A stretch of 64,000 bases of DNA from Epiperipatus broadwayi. Its lineage: Eukaryota > Onychophora > Udeonychophora > Euonychophora > Peripatidae. The stretch's first letter is position 1, and each line of letters begins with the position of its first letter. Positions 9,823-21,599 of the stretch are shown here, piece by piece. The notes beneath the pieces were generated by a model that was not told the DNA's origin, ran no database searches, and saw nothing but the letters and a program-made list of their open reading frames with translations. The translations under genes were made by a program, and so were the position numbers. The stretch spans positions 8,475,011 through 8,539,010 of the forward strand of contig JAQFVV010006221.1 in assembly GCA_028023455.1 (NCBI GenBank), given 5' to 3'.

Positions 9823-10829
9823 TTTTTTAAAATATATTTTAATTTTACTCATCAATTCATAAAGATTAAAGACTCAAAAGACTTTGCAGAATCTTTCCAG
9901 TATTCCTTAAATCAGTAAATAGCCAAGATATAATTAATAGGTTTGTTCCATTCTCCTCAATAAAAGTTTTTAGGAAGTTATATCATCCAGCACCAACTAA
10001 TAGATGGATGGCTGGATTAGTTAGTTATAGTTTCATACATGAAAAAAGTCCTAGATATTCCAGAAAATGTTATGTAAAATAAATTCCAAGTTCTACTTGT
10101 ATTTAAATACTAGGACAAAGGGATGGCAGACTGACGTACTAATCATTACAGCATAAGATCATCATCAAGATTATAAGAATAACTGTAACTTCATACCACA
10201 ATCTGTATTTGAAACAATCAGCTTGAGGTTTCTATTCTATTTTTCTAATCAATCAAGTTTGTGCTAAAAAGTATACAAAAACATGAAAATTTTAAATAGA
10301 AATGAAGCCGAGATCTCAAATTATAAATGACAACTAATTGTTGGATAACAAATATTAAATTTATTACTAACATGAAATAATAAATTCATAAGAATCAAAA
10401 AATGTGAATTTGTCACCAAAATAATTTATTCCAGAGTAAAACAAACAAAACTAGGCTTTAAACTGCATCCAAAGTAATGAATTTAATAACCAATGCTAGT
10501 TATGCAGAACATCACCAAGGCCTTCAGTCAAAGAAATTCTGAAAAAAGACAATTGTATTTTTTTAATTACATTTGTACAGCCATCGATTGAGATATTTCA
10601 TAATTATTATTTTTTTAATTTGTAAACTCATATAGTTTTAAAATATTGATTTTTAAATTTTTTTTAAAAAAAATCAAGTAGCAAGAAAGTCAAAAAGTTT
10701 TAGCATGAATTTGTCTCTTTGATTGATTGGGTTTTAGTCTGTACATAAATTAAAATAATAGACAAAATTCACTGTATAATTCAAGGTACTCTATTTTTAG
10801 ACAATACCACCCATTTGATGGTGCTTTTT
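9823..10829. other. AT-rich interval, nothing recognised
   Basis: No coding similarity or family repeat recognised. Confidence 0.5.
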
Positions 10830-11520
10830 ATGTGCAAAAACACATAAAGATGCTGTTTACATGGCCAAACATATGGCCTGTAGAACAGTTCTGTTCATAT
10901 TAACCATTGCAGGCCTAAATGTAGTTGCACATCAATATTATGGCCCGCTGATGTGCTTCGCAAAATTATGCAAATGTGCACACTTCACAGATCGCTACCA
11001 TGTCATGTGAGGGTGTAAAGAAATCAACTGGCCATAACTGTTGAAATGTACACTCCAAGTAATGATCTTACACCCTACCTGATGTAGTATTACATAGTAA
11101 TAATTTTAAGCCCATCATCGTGCTTCCATACCCAACTTGCAAGGTTTTTAACAATTGGAAAAAGGTAGGGACAAGCCCTATTGCACAGAACTCATGCGAA
11201 AATTCATGTTTGCAGAAGAACACATACGAGACCAATAAAAGGGCTGAGATTGCAGCTAGTTTTGGAAATCATAAGGTTAGTTTGCTTAGACTACTGCATC
11301 TTTTGGATGATCCTTTGGATTGGAAAAACCATCATCCCCCCCCCCTCCGTGCACATTCAAGTGCTATGCACTGACATATTACCCCTCCCTGACCCTTCCA
11401 TATTTCACAAGTTGTTGTTTCAAGTCAATGTGTTTGGTACGAGTGGCTAAACCTTCATTCCCCCTCCCCGCACATTGATGTGCTTGCCGATGCTGTTTTT
11501 CACAAGTTGTTGTCCAAAAG
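10830..11520. other. Unclassified GC-richer relic
   Basis: Base composition here is less AT-rich than its flanks, with repeated GTGCACAT / GATGTGC phrases and C-runs. A plus-strand frame at 11120-11374 reads NNWKKVGTSPIAQ and later KRAEIAASFGNHKV, but I recognise no family. It may be an old transposon or a retained exon remnant. The ends are approximate. Confidence 0.3.
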
Positions 11521-12409
11521 AACTTGTTTGTTTTTAATCAAAAATAATTACAGCAATTAATTGATACATGTATTTTTTGTTTTTGTGTTGTAATCTCAAA
11601 ATAATACCTGAAATCGGACAATAAAGATAAAAAAAAGTCCAGCACGGTAAGGTTATTAAAATAAAAGCGTGTTTTTAAAAGCAAAAACAAAAAGCAAATT
11701 GTTTGTTTCCAATAAAAAATAAGTAGATAAATTAATTTAGACTTTTTTTATAAATATAATACCAGAAATTGACAATAAAGAAAGGCCGGTCAGGTAACGT
11801 TATATTTATTTGTTTTAAACTGTAAATAACGCGATCAAGTGGCTTGGTATTGTATAAAAATACAATACCTAATTCAAAAACCAAGTTGAAAACTAAGCAT
11901 TGTATAGCAACAGAGCCCAAAGATAGAATAGTATGAAACTATCTTTTTATTTGTTTTTGATGCTACTTAACTCAATGAGAGGCAGTTATTTGAGCTTTGC
12001 AATTAGATATTTAAAAGTTATAATTATTTTTTATTCATTTGTTAAAATTTTTATATTGACTGTAAAACTTCACACTCTATTTATTATTCTACCAAACACA
12101 AAATTCCTTTTAATCAAGACACTAATAAGAAGATCATTGTCAGAGAATCAATTATGATTGTTTTTTTAAAACTGAATCCAAGAATATATGTATTTATACT
12201 AATTTAAAGAATTCCACCCTCAATAACATGATGATTCTAAATGACAAATTAGCAATTTTAGTGTTTAATAACTATTAAAAAATAAAAATTGGAATAAAAC
12301 TTAATTTTTAAGGTAACTATCATTTAAACTAAGAAATATAATAATTTATGATCCATATAATAAACTATCTTTTTTTATTTTACTTTTTTATAATACTTAA
12401 TATATTGTA
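11521..12409. other. AT-rich interval, nothing recognised
   Basis: Two loosely similar segments (CCTGAAATCGGACAATAAAG near 11608 and CCAGAAATTGACAATAAAG near 11762) suggest an old local duplication. Nothing else is supported. Confidence 0.4.
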
Positions 12410-12592
12410 CAGGCTTAACACCTGCATTTATATATGTAATATATGCAGGATTCGAACTCAGACTTTCACAAGACCCACAACTCTCAGTGCCATCTTATAT
12501 TGCTGACCCACCTGATCACACACATGTTGAAAAGATAAATAATCACCAATGTACGTATTTCGTGCTAAACCAGCACTCGTCAGTTGATTAAG
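12410..12592. mobile_element. Family B copy B1, partial
   Basis: Keeps the family B start (ATATATGTAATATATGCAGG, then the AACTCAGACTTTCAC block) and the hammerhead region at 12538-12590 on the minus strand (CTGACGA, stem II GTGC/GCAC, GAAA). Stem I is damaged because the GGACCAA strand is replaced. Confidence 0.55.
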
Positions 12593-12747
12593 TTAGACCC
12601 CCCCCCTTTTTGTTAACAATCAGTAGTACTTGTAAGTGCTTTATATAATACGAATTTCTCTAGCTTGAGTGCTAACTATAATATAATCTATTGAGTGTCA
12701 TAGTCTTGAATATCGGTGCTTTATAATAATTAAAAAATCATGGATTG

Positions 12748-12805
12748 ATTATTACAATCATTTTGTTTATGCACAAGTCTAAACAAAATGATTGTGTTAA
12801 TACAC
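12748..12805. repeat. Short hairpin
   Basis: ACAATCATTTTGTTTA and its inverted copy TAAACAAAATGATTGT are separated by about 12 bases, giving a 16-bp stem. Confidence 0.6.
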
Positions 12806-14435
12806 AAATTATGCAAAAAAATTAATAGCTGCAGACGATTTAAGCTTACAGCAGTGTGTTTGTACCAACTTACACATTAAAGCCTCCAAGAAAAAAATTC
12901 AATCCTTTAACATAGTTGTTAGGATATTGTCGAGCAAAAAAATAAAAGCTTTATTTAAATTTCTGACTTCTCTGAATCTAATGTTGGAGCATATGCAATA
13001 ATAAAATAAACACACATTCCATTGTGAAGGTCAAGTTTTAATACGATTACTTTTTTATTGATTCGTTGCAGAATTCCAAAAATAAAAAATACTAAATTAA
13101 ATTTTACAGAAAATCCAATACTGTGTTAATTTATCTACCTTCCAAAAAAAAAAAAAAAAACTTGTAGCTTATTTGAAAGATGCATTTTTCTAAGAGGGGT
13201 TATATCAATTTTAAATCTTGATAGTTCTTTAGTTGCCCAAATGCCGTCTTCAGTTCAGGTCTTGAAATGTTTGTATCAAGAAAAGTTTCACACATTCCAT
13301 GTAACTAGGACTTAAAGAAGATTTATAAAACTTATCACCCTGGATACCTAAAACAGTATCAGTTATAGACTAAAGATAAATTAAACAGCCTTTAAAATAG
13401 CCAACGGTGTAGCTTTCCAACAGCCCCTGGTCAAGTTTATTTGGTCAGACATTTGAACACAGGCTTACAAAGTATAATAGATGGGTAAGTTACCGTTGTA
13501 CTAGAAGCCTTGTCTTTTACATATATTTCTGTAAACTGTTATATAACAGTTTTTTTTTTTTAAATTCAATACTGGAAGGTATTATTAAAAAATTATTGAT
13601 TTACAATTGTAGTTTTTAAAATGTAGAATATATATATTTCTTCTTTTTTTTAAAAAAAAGCTTTCAAAAAAAATAATAAAAAATACTTTTAAATGTATTT
13701 TTCTAAAAATTACAGTACAGCTTTATGAAAATAAATAATTTATATACTAAAATCTACTATAAAATACTACTGTTTTTCTTCGAGTCTCTTTTTGGTTATA
13801 ATTAATTCAGGAAGATCACTACAAGCGAAGGAAAAGTATCATGAGATTTAAATGAAAATCATTTGAACTTAAAATAGTAATATCTCAATCAATCAAAAAT
13901 AGCCAAGAATTCTTAAGACAGATTCAAAATATACTCATAGGGATTTTATCAAACCGTTATTTCACGTAAATTAGATATCATAAACTTGAATTTGTGTGTA
14001 ATATAATTTTAGAATATATCAATAAAAGTGTAAATGACAGGGTTTTTTATTTTTTTTTAAAAAAATGGAGAGTAAAATACGTGCAGAACTTTTAAAGTTA
14101 TTTAATCAAATATAAGACGCTCTCTGCTTTAGAGACACATAAAGTGCCTATTTTTTAAAATTTTAATTTTCTTAAAAATATTATGTCATTATTCTTTTAA
14201 CTATAATTTAATTATAATTCTAGAGACTATAATATTTAAGCATTTTACATTTTAATTCTTGTTATATCTTTAGTTTTTAAAAGATATAAATAAAATTATG
14301 GGAAATAGTTTATGACATTAAATGGTATAAAGCTCAAAATGATTAGCTGAACAAAGAGATAAATTTCATTTAATTGATTAAGTTGAGATTTTTTTTTAAA
14401 TTCATAACTTATACCCTTAGAACTCAATGTTAATT
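12806..14435. other. AT-rich interval, nothing recognised
   Basis: 13180-13500 is slightly less AT-rich, but no coding or repeat family could be assigned. The rest is A/T runs. Confidence 0.4.
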
Positions 14436-14445
14436 TACAGTACAA

Positions 14446-14564
14446 TGTCATGTGTAGTTAGCCGAGAGGTCAGCGCAGCCGCCTTGCAAACAAGCAGTTG
14501 TTTGCAGACGGTTGTTGCGGGTTCGCCTCCCGGCTGATTCTATGACATATGAAAAAAAAAAATG
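14446..14564 (+). mobile_element. tRNA-derived short SINE, copy S1 (type 1 body)
   Basis: A tRNA-like body has an A box (TAGCCGAGAGG) and a B box (GGGTTCGCCTC), then a common 3' end (TATGACATATG) and a poly(A) run. It is flanked by the 10-bp TSD tacagtacaa at 14436-14445 and 14565-14574. The body resembles class II (Leu/Ser-type) tRNAs with an enlarged variable arm. RNA polymerase III transcription and LINE-driven retroposition are inferred from the family type. Confidence 0.8.
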
Positions 14565-14574
14565 TACAGTACAA

Positions 14575-15459
14575 ACTCATACATCAATAACTTTTTTGAT
14601 TTGGATTTTTTTTAAAAAATCACATGGTTTATTGCTTGTCTGTTCATAAAAATCCAAGCATTAGAGACCATGATCCATTGATCGTTCTGTTACCCTACTC
14701 TGCACTGAACCATGTAGGACATAATTCGGATTAAAAATAACCAAATTGGATAAAAATCCAACATTTATATACTTGACAAATTTAACAACCTTACTATTAA
14801 GCAAAACATTACTTACAGAAAAATTAAACAGTAATGAGTGCCAAAGCACAAAACCATGGTCAAGGGTTTGGGGAGGGGTTCTTGACTGAGAAATTTTAAG
14901 TGCTGGCTCTGGCTAAGCATTTATCACAAAGCTTGTAGAGGAATTGGCAATCCTCATTGTTTATAACTTACAAGCTTAAGAGATAAGGTCATGTGATCTA
15001 TGACTCTTATTTTGACTATTAATGGTATCTACTGTTTTAGATTAATTCCTAAATAATTAGGACTAAAACTAAAGCTGATTGTTTATTCCCCCCATTTTTT
15101 TTAAAAAAAATTTCAAAAATATTATTGTAGCAAAACATAAGCAAACAAAATTTATTTAATTTTAATCCCCCCACCCCCAATGTCAATGCAGTAGCGACTA
15201 CCCTTATTTAACAAATTCCCTCTATATATATTGCATGATATATATTCCATTCTCTGTTCAAAGAAAGAGTATGAATAACTAGGCAACATGATACTTTGAT
15301 CACATGGTACTAATGATCCTATGCATAATTGGAATGCATGTATATATATGCACAGAAGATGGTTTATGTTTTGTTGCCAAGAAATATAAATGAGTAGCAA
15401 CAAACCATCGTATGACTTTTTCAGATCATTAAAAATGTTACCAATAGTCGTTCTCTTCA
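14575..15459. other. AT-rich interval, nothing recognised
   Basis: A 102-codon minus-strand open frame (15152-15460) shows no recognisable motif and is probably chance. Confidence 0.45.
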
Positions 15460-15620
15460 ATCATCTACTGTAAACTTGAGCAATCAACAATTGCCATATG
15501 GTAGTGCTATCCCTATCTACATTTACAGATTAGATTCCGGATTTAGTTAGAACATAGAATTCAAAGTTGGGATTAATGTACTTATATATCTAGAAGTCAT
15601 CTTTACATTTTTCAAAGAAA
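15460..15620. repeat. Family D repeat, copy 2 (degenerate)
   Basis: Shares TGTAAACTTGAG(C/T)AATCA and the ATTCAAAGTTGGGATTAATG block with copy 1. The hammerhead-like core is lost. Confidence 0.5.
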
Positions 15621-15704
15621 TAGTCTAAAATTCTAAATATTGAATTGCTTTCAAAATTAATTATTATTGTTACAAAGTCCCTTTTAATTAATAAAGTAAG
15701 ATTT

Positions 15705-15955
15705 GAAATACCAGGCACTCTTAAACCTGGAGCCTAAGTGTAAATATAGGGGATTTGAACTCAGACTTTCAAGCCACATCACTAGTCACACTATCTCATA
15801 CTAAACCACACACATGTAGAAAAGATAAATAATCACCAATATACATATTTTGTGCTAAAACAGCACTCATCAATTGGTCCAGATTACCATCTCCCATACA
15901 TATATATAATCAGTAAAGTGGTTTGAAAGTTTGAGTTCAAATCCCCTATAGTTAC
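15705..15955. repeat. Family B-related fold-back B2
   Basis: Left TATAGGGGATTTGAACTCAG and right TTGAGTTCAAATCCCCTATA are inverted ends. The left flank (ACCAGGCACTCTTAAACC) is the inverse of the right end of B5 at 46070-46110. The internal hammerhead on the minus strand has TTGATGA instead of CTGATGA and is inactivated. The right end is interrupted by the B3 insertion. Confidence 0.55.
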
Positions 15956-16108
15956 AATTAATAGAATAACTGAAATACAGTATTATATACTTGTATCAAT
16001 ATATGTAATATATAGGGTATATGAGTGCACTGACTTTCACACAACCCACCATTCTCCACTCTATCTCATAACACTGATACACTTGAACACATATATGTCA
16101 AAAAGATA

Positions 16109-16167
16109 AATAATCAACAATATACATATTTCATGCTAAATCAGCATTCACCAGTTGGTCCAGATTA
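16109..16167 (-). ncRNA. Hammerhead motif, B3 unit 1 (mutated)
   Basis: Same architecture as other family B hammerheads but the core is CTGGTGA, so the invariant A6 is lost. Predicted cleavage position 16120/16121. Confidence 0.5.
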
Positions 16168-16583
16168 TCATCTCTACACATATATGCAATAAGTGCTCAG
16201 ATAGATATTAAGATAGCCAATCTTCATACTTTAATGGTCAGACTTCAATCCACTCCACACTCCAACTCTTCAACTGTTCATCCAATTGAAAATCTGATAA
16301 TGGAACACTCAAAAGCCACCCTGAGGCCAAGATTCTCATCACACCTATGTTGACCTAAAGTCAATGTGACCCCTCATGTATAAGACTTAATCCATTCAAA
16401 ACATATGCAAGGGATGGGAAAGACATCTCTACTATGTCATAACTGAAATACAGGCTTATTATATACCTGTATCAATATATGTAATATATAGGGTATATGA
16501 GCACAGACTTTCACACAACCCATCACTTTCCACTTTATCTTGTAACACTGATACATTTGAACACATATATGTCGAAAAGATAA

Positions 16584-16642
16584 ATAATCACCAATATACA
16601 TATTTCATTCTAAACCAGCATTCATCAGTTGGTCCAGATTAT
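16584..16642 (-). ncRNA. Hammerhead ribozyme motif, B3 unit 2
   Basis: Minus strand: ATAATC, TGG bulge, ACCAA, CTGATGA, ATGC-loop-GAAT stem II with one mismatch, GAAA, ATATGTAT, A, TTGGT, GATTAT. The core is intact. Predicted cleavage 16594/16595, 474 nt from unit 1. Confidence 0.6.
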
Positions 16643-17048
16643 TAACTCTACACATATATGCAATAAGTGCTCAGATATATATTAAGATAGCCAATCTTCA
16701 TATTTTAATAGTCAGGCTTCAATCCATTCCACACTCCAACTGTCCATCCAATTGAAAATCTGATGATGGAATGCTCAAAAGCCACCCTGAGGCCAAGATT
16801 CTCATCACATCTATGTTGACCTAAAGTCAATGTGACCCCTCACGTACAAGACATAATCCATTCAATACATATGCAAGCCATGGGCAAGACATCTCTGCTA
16901 TGTCATAACTGAAATACAGGCTTATTATATACCTGTATCATTATACGTAATATATAGGGTATATGAGCACAGACTTTCACACAACCCACCACTCTCCACT
17001 TTATCTCGTAACACTGATACATTTGAATACATATATGTCAAAAAGATA

Positions 17049-17107
17049 AATAATCACCAATATACATATTTCATTCTAAACCAGCATTCATCAGATGGCC
17101 CAGATTA
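17049..17107 (-). ncRNA. Hammerhead ribozyme motif, B3 unit 3
   Basis: The core CTGATGA and GAAA are present. Stem I has mismatches (GCCAT against TTGGT) and stem II one mismatch. Predicted cleavage 17060/17061, 466 nt from unit 2. Confidence 0.5.
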
Positions 17108-17533
17108 TCACCTCTACACATATATGCTATAAGTGCTCAGATATATATTAAGATAGCCAATCTTCATATTTTAATGGTCAGGCTTCAATCCATTCCACAC
17201 TCCAACTCTTCAACTGTCCATCCAATTGAAAATCTGATGATGGAATGCTCAAAAGCCACCCTGAGGCCAAGATTCTCGTCACACCTATGTTAACCTAAAG
17301 TCAATCTGACCCCTCATGTACAGGACATAATCCATTTAATACATATGCAAGAGATGGGCAGACATCTCTACTATGTAATAACTGAAATACTGGTTTAGAA
17401 TGAAATATATATATTGGTGATTATTTATCTTTTCGACATATATGTGTTCAAGTGTATCAGTGTTATGAGATAGAGTGGAGAGTGGTGGGTTGTGTGAAAG
17501 TCTGTGCTCATATACCCTATAATTAATAGAATA

Positions 17534-18424
17534 GTAAATTTTATTTAGGAAGCTAGAAAAATATTTTAAAACAGATTGATTACACATGCATATATTATCT
17601 CCAATTAACTTCCAAGTGAAAGTTGTCTGAGTTCCACAAAATATGGTACACGTATTCACAGCATATATATACACTCACATAAATGAATATACATATTGAA
17701 AAAAAAAAAAAGGAGTAGCATATTTAAAAATATAATAAGAAATTCCTTATTAAAGTTAACAAGAAATAAATATTGATAAGTTAACTGTAATTTAATACAG
17801 TCAATAGATATTTAATAAATGTCATAAAATAAGTTAATATCTAAGATTATATTGTCAAATAATTTTCTGGGTCACACTATGCTGAAGGCATGTTTCCTCA
17901 TTAAATTAATTATATAAAGCCTAGATTTTTTTTTAAAAGAAAATAACCATTTTCTAGAGCTGACTAGGGTTAATACATGTTATTTTTCTCCTAACATTAA
18001 TTACTTCTTTTAGATATTAGAAATTGATGCTGACAGAAAAAAATGACACAGTCTTGGCTTCTTCTGAATATATTTAATTTCGAAAGCAATACAAGTGAAA
18101 TTTTAAGGTAAGCGTTCTTTAAATTTCAAAATAATATAACAAAATCTGACAAATGACTTTTTTTAATATGTAGGAAAAAATGAAAACAAATATACATCAT
18201 TGCACAATAATTTCAAATTATTCTTACATTTAATTTTATATTGGCGTCAAAATTTTTAAATGAATGCTGGATCCTCCCGCCTACCTTCCCAATATCTCCA
18301 ACTATTTTTATAATCAAATGATTATTGAAAAAATGAAAATTAAAACCAATAAACGTTTGCTATACCAAATACATTAAAAAAATTTTAAGTATTATTTCAA
18401 AAAAGATGTTTTGTTACTATAAAT
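17534..18424. other. AT-rich interval, nothing recognised
   Basis: Poly(A) at 17698-17711 and AT-rich sequence; no feature supported. Confidence 0.5.
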
Positions 18425-18435
18425 GCTTTATTGTG

Positions 18436-18535
18436 TGAGTCAAGCGTTGGTAGCCGAGGGGTCAGCGCAGCTGCCTTGCAAGCAAGCAGTTGTCACGGGT
18501 TCGCTTTGCGATGCTTTGACATATGGGGGAAAAAA
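18436..18535 (+). mobile_element. tRNA-derived short SINE, copy S2 (type 1 body)
   Basis: GTCAAGCGTTGG leader, A box TAGCCGAGGGG, B box GGGTTCGCTTT, 3' end TGCTTTGACATATG. It has a perfect 11-bp TSD gctttattgtg at 18425-18435 and 18536-18546. The variable arm is shorter than in S1. Confidence 0.8.
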
Positions 18536-18689
18536 GCTTTATTGTGACAAAATTTTTCTGTATTTAAATATAAATATATTGAATAGATACATTCATTAGA
18601 CATAAATCTTATACATTTAAATTTTTTAAAGAATAAATAACCTAAATCACAAATACTTAATATTTTGAAAACTGTAAAAAAAAAGAAGA

Positions 18690-19380
18690 GATATATGGCT
18701 TTATTTCTCAGGAGTTCATAAGAAGATTGAGCACCAGAATCGATCCTGGAACATCACAATCCCAAGTCCGATGGTCTATCAATTGCGCCAAAGCTCACAG
18801 GACATGAAAACTGTAAATAATAAATATAATTGAATGGTTTATTGAATGGTTTGATACTCTAGAATTCATAAAACAGATCAAGTACTAGAAGTGACAGAGG
18901 TGAAGCCTCAATCTATGGACCATGAACTCCAGGGCCTACATTATAATAAACCCATACAGGGCAAAAAATAATTGAATGGTTTATTGATTAGGAGTTCATA
19001 AGAAGTTTTGAGAACAGAAAGTGATAGAGTTGTAACTTCAAGTCATGGGACTTAAATTTTAGAGTCCCTAATCTGCATTGCACCAAATCTTATAAAACAA
19101 AATAATTGATCAGTTTATTGCTCAGGAATTTATAAGACATTTGTGAACAGAAGTTACCAAGCTATCCTATGATCCATAGACTTAGAGTTTCAGACATTGC
19201 CATTCTACCACTTCAATAAACTACACAGGGAAAAAAATACTCAAATGACTTATTGTTTGGGAGTTCATAAGAAATATGGGAACAATAAGTTATAAAGCTG
19301 AAACGATTTTCTATAAATCTTGAGTTTCAGAACCCACCTATCTACTGCTGCCGTAAATCATACAGGGCTATGAAGGCACT
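18690..19380 (-). repeat. Tandem array of five tRNA-like units (family E)
   Basis: Five diverged units of about 135-150 bp each begin with a (G/C)TTTATT-GGAGTTCATAAGA block (18705, 18860, 18990, 19125, 19260). Unit 1 read on the minus strand has a tRNA-like block at 18733-18795: A box TTGGCGCAATTGATAG, anticodon loop CTTGGGA and B box AGGATCGATTCTGG. It resembles tRNA-Pro(TGG), without a convincing acceptor stem. Single related copies lie at 47120-47230 and 58390-58520. I interpret this as a SINE-derived satellite. Confidence 0.55.
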
Positions 19381-21599
19381 TAAATTTAACAAAATAATGA
19401 TCACATTATAACATGCTTCCCGGTTTAAATTCTATTTACCAATTACTATAACAGCAACATATATATATGTAATCATATTCTTTTTCGATTTCTGTATTTC
19501 TTCATATGTAATCTTGTAATAGTATATTAATAAATACAGTAACCAAATATATGTAAAGTACAACTTTAAAAAACTTTATCCACTTAGAAGCACTTTTGAT
19601 TATCTTCATAGTCTTTGTGAACTAACACTTTCAAAGGTTAACCTTCCCACAATTCGGTGATTTTTATATTTGCTGCCTGTCTGTTTATTAACTCTCTATA
19701 TATACCAGCATATGTGCCAAGCCTATGGAAAGATCATTATTTTTTCAATAGTTTGTTTTAATAAATTACTTTAACAAATTTCAGTCATACATGGTATTAT
19801 TGTGGAGACAGCAAACAATATCAAAGTACATGACTTTAATTGTACACTAACCAAAACTAAATGTAAATATGGTACCATAGCAGTTTATTTTTCACCCTCA
19901 CTAAATATCACATTTCAAACATAAATTTATGTACTGTAATTTTATTTTCTTCAAGATTTAAATACTACACTTTAAAAGCACATGTACTGAGTTTTTTCCA
20001 AGCATTTTTTCCTTCAAAAAGTTTTATTCCATATCATACTTTTTTAGAATCCAGAAATGTACCCAGCGTATAGAAAGGCTGTCGTTTTCCAGTTTTTTTT
20101 TTTTTAAATCAGTTGCTTTAACAAATTATTTCCTTTGCATAAAATGCTTTGTAAAAAAAATTTCAGTTTATTAATGGTGGAACAAATAAATATTTTTTCC
20201 TTGAAAAATACGCCCTCTAACAAAGAAATGTTTGACTTGAATATCACATGACAGCATTATGAGCAAACATTTAGGAATTATATATATATGTCTTACTACT
20301 GAAAAGAATGCTAATAAAAGTTAGATATGTGTTGCTAAAGATAAATAGTATTTTAATTTGAGAACTTGCTGTACATTTTAATCATTTTTCTTTTCTTACC
20401 ATCATCGTTAAATAAGAAATTGCAGGGTTTTTTTAATAGTTATATATAATCACACACACATATATAAAGAAAAAATTTGTTCTTACAAGATATGTATAAT
20501 TTTAAGTATTATTTTTATATGGTTTCACATTTTTGGGTGCTACTGATTTTTTTAAAGCTGTAATAAAATGCAAAAGTAAAAATAAGAAAATAAGTTTTCT
20601 CATTTTTTTAAAAAAAATACAAATATATGCTTACAAAAAAAAAAATGGTTAAGCAATTGACAATAACAAAATCTTGTGTTCCGAGGTGTTAAACTCAGGC
20701 TACTGCTTGGATTAATAAGTAGTGAAAGAATGATCTTCAAATATGAGGACTAACATCGATGCCTGATTATGTCAAACTCCGTTTCCAATAATCTTTTTTT
20801 CCTACTATTTTACTCTTTCTCTTATTATTTCTTTTTTCTCTTATTGTTTTTAATTATTTAGATTGTTATAAAACACAGTTATTATTAAATCTCTAATGTT
20901 ATCAGTTCTTTTTTTAAAATTATGTATTTGCACATAACTTTTCCAATCTTTATTTGCATGCAAAATGCCTCCCATTTCTCTCTTTTTTTCTTTTCGTGAA
21001 TACGATATGAAAAATACATATGCAAAATACCTGTCATTTAGAAAGCAATACTAAAACAGTATTAGCCTTCTTTTATTGTTATCTCTAAGAGGCAGTACAA
21101 TCAACAATGAATCACATTAAAACTGGATTTTGGACAAGAGTTTTATTCAAATAATTATTGTATGTTTTGTCAATCTATTTTTAAGGATCCTTTAATAGTC
21201 ACAAATAACTGACCTATGAAAAAGTAATCTAAAAGGGCATGATTCACAAAATTTGGAAAAATTACCCACTTGACAGTATTATTTTCTCAAATTGATAAAA
21301 ACTAGTTGCATTATTAAAGGTAAGTATTTCAAGATACACAAAAAGAGTGTTGATTTTTCTTATAATAATTCTTCAATGCCTAAACATATACAGTGCTTAA
21401 AATTGATATAGATGTTTTTAGCAAAAATATTCTCCCAGATGAAGGAAGTTTAACTGAACAAGATATTGTCTATAACTTTTTTTTAGGGAGAGCAAAGGTA
21501 TCACAAAGCAATTGATGTGATAGGAACTAAACCTATATATATATATATATTGTGGAATTTCTAAAATATTAACAATAATTCAAAGAGGTACAAATTTAA
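19381..21599. other. AT-rich interval with one old duplication
   Basis: 19700-19790 and 20050-20130 share CC-AGC-TATGGAAAG...TTTAACAAATT blocks at a spacing of about 345 bp, suggesting a diverged duplication. A (TA)n run lies near 21535-21551. No genes recognised. Confidence 0.4.

Larger units (their letters stand above)
15969..17520. mobile_element. Family B copy B3: tandem trimer of about 470 bp units with an inverted end
   Basis: Three head-to-tail units start at ACTGAAATACAG (about 15969, 16440, 16907). Each contains the same ordered blocks, including one hammerhead on the minus strand. After the third unit an inverted truncated copy (about 17385-17520) closes the array. The whole is bracketed by the perfect 13-bp TSD aattaatagaata at 15956-15968 and 17521-17533, so it inserted as one concatemer. 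The hairpin AATACAGG...CCTGTAT marks each unit start. This is what a retrozyme copied from a circular or concatemeric RNA would look like. Confidence 0.75.

Noticed and set aside
17230-17260. AATCTGATGATGGAATGC within family B units as a second hammerhead
   Set aside because: The plus-strand CTGATGA is not followed by a stem II/GAAA combination; the true motif of family B is on the opposite strand elsewhere in the unit.
15969-17520. CRISPR array
   Set aside because: Repeat units are about 470 bp and lack short direct repeats with unique spacers; the context is eukaryotic.
17336-17674. 112-codon minus-strand frame as a gene
   Set aside because: It is mostly family B repeat sequence; a near-identical peptide stretch (DTLEHIYVEKINNHQ) recurs wherever the repeat occurs.
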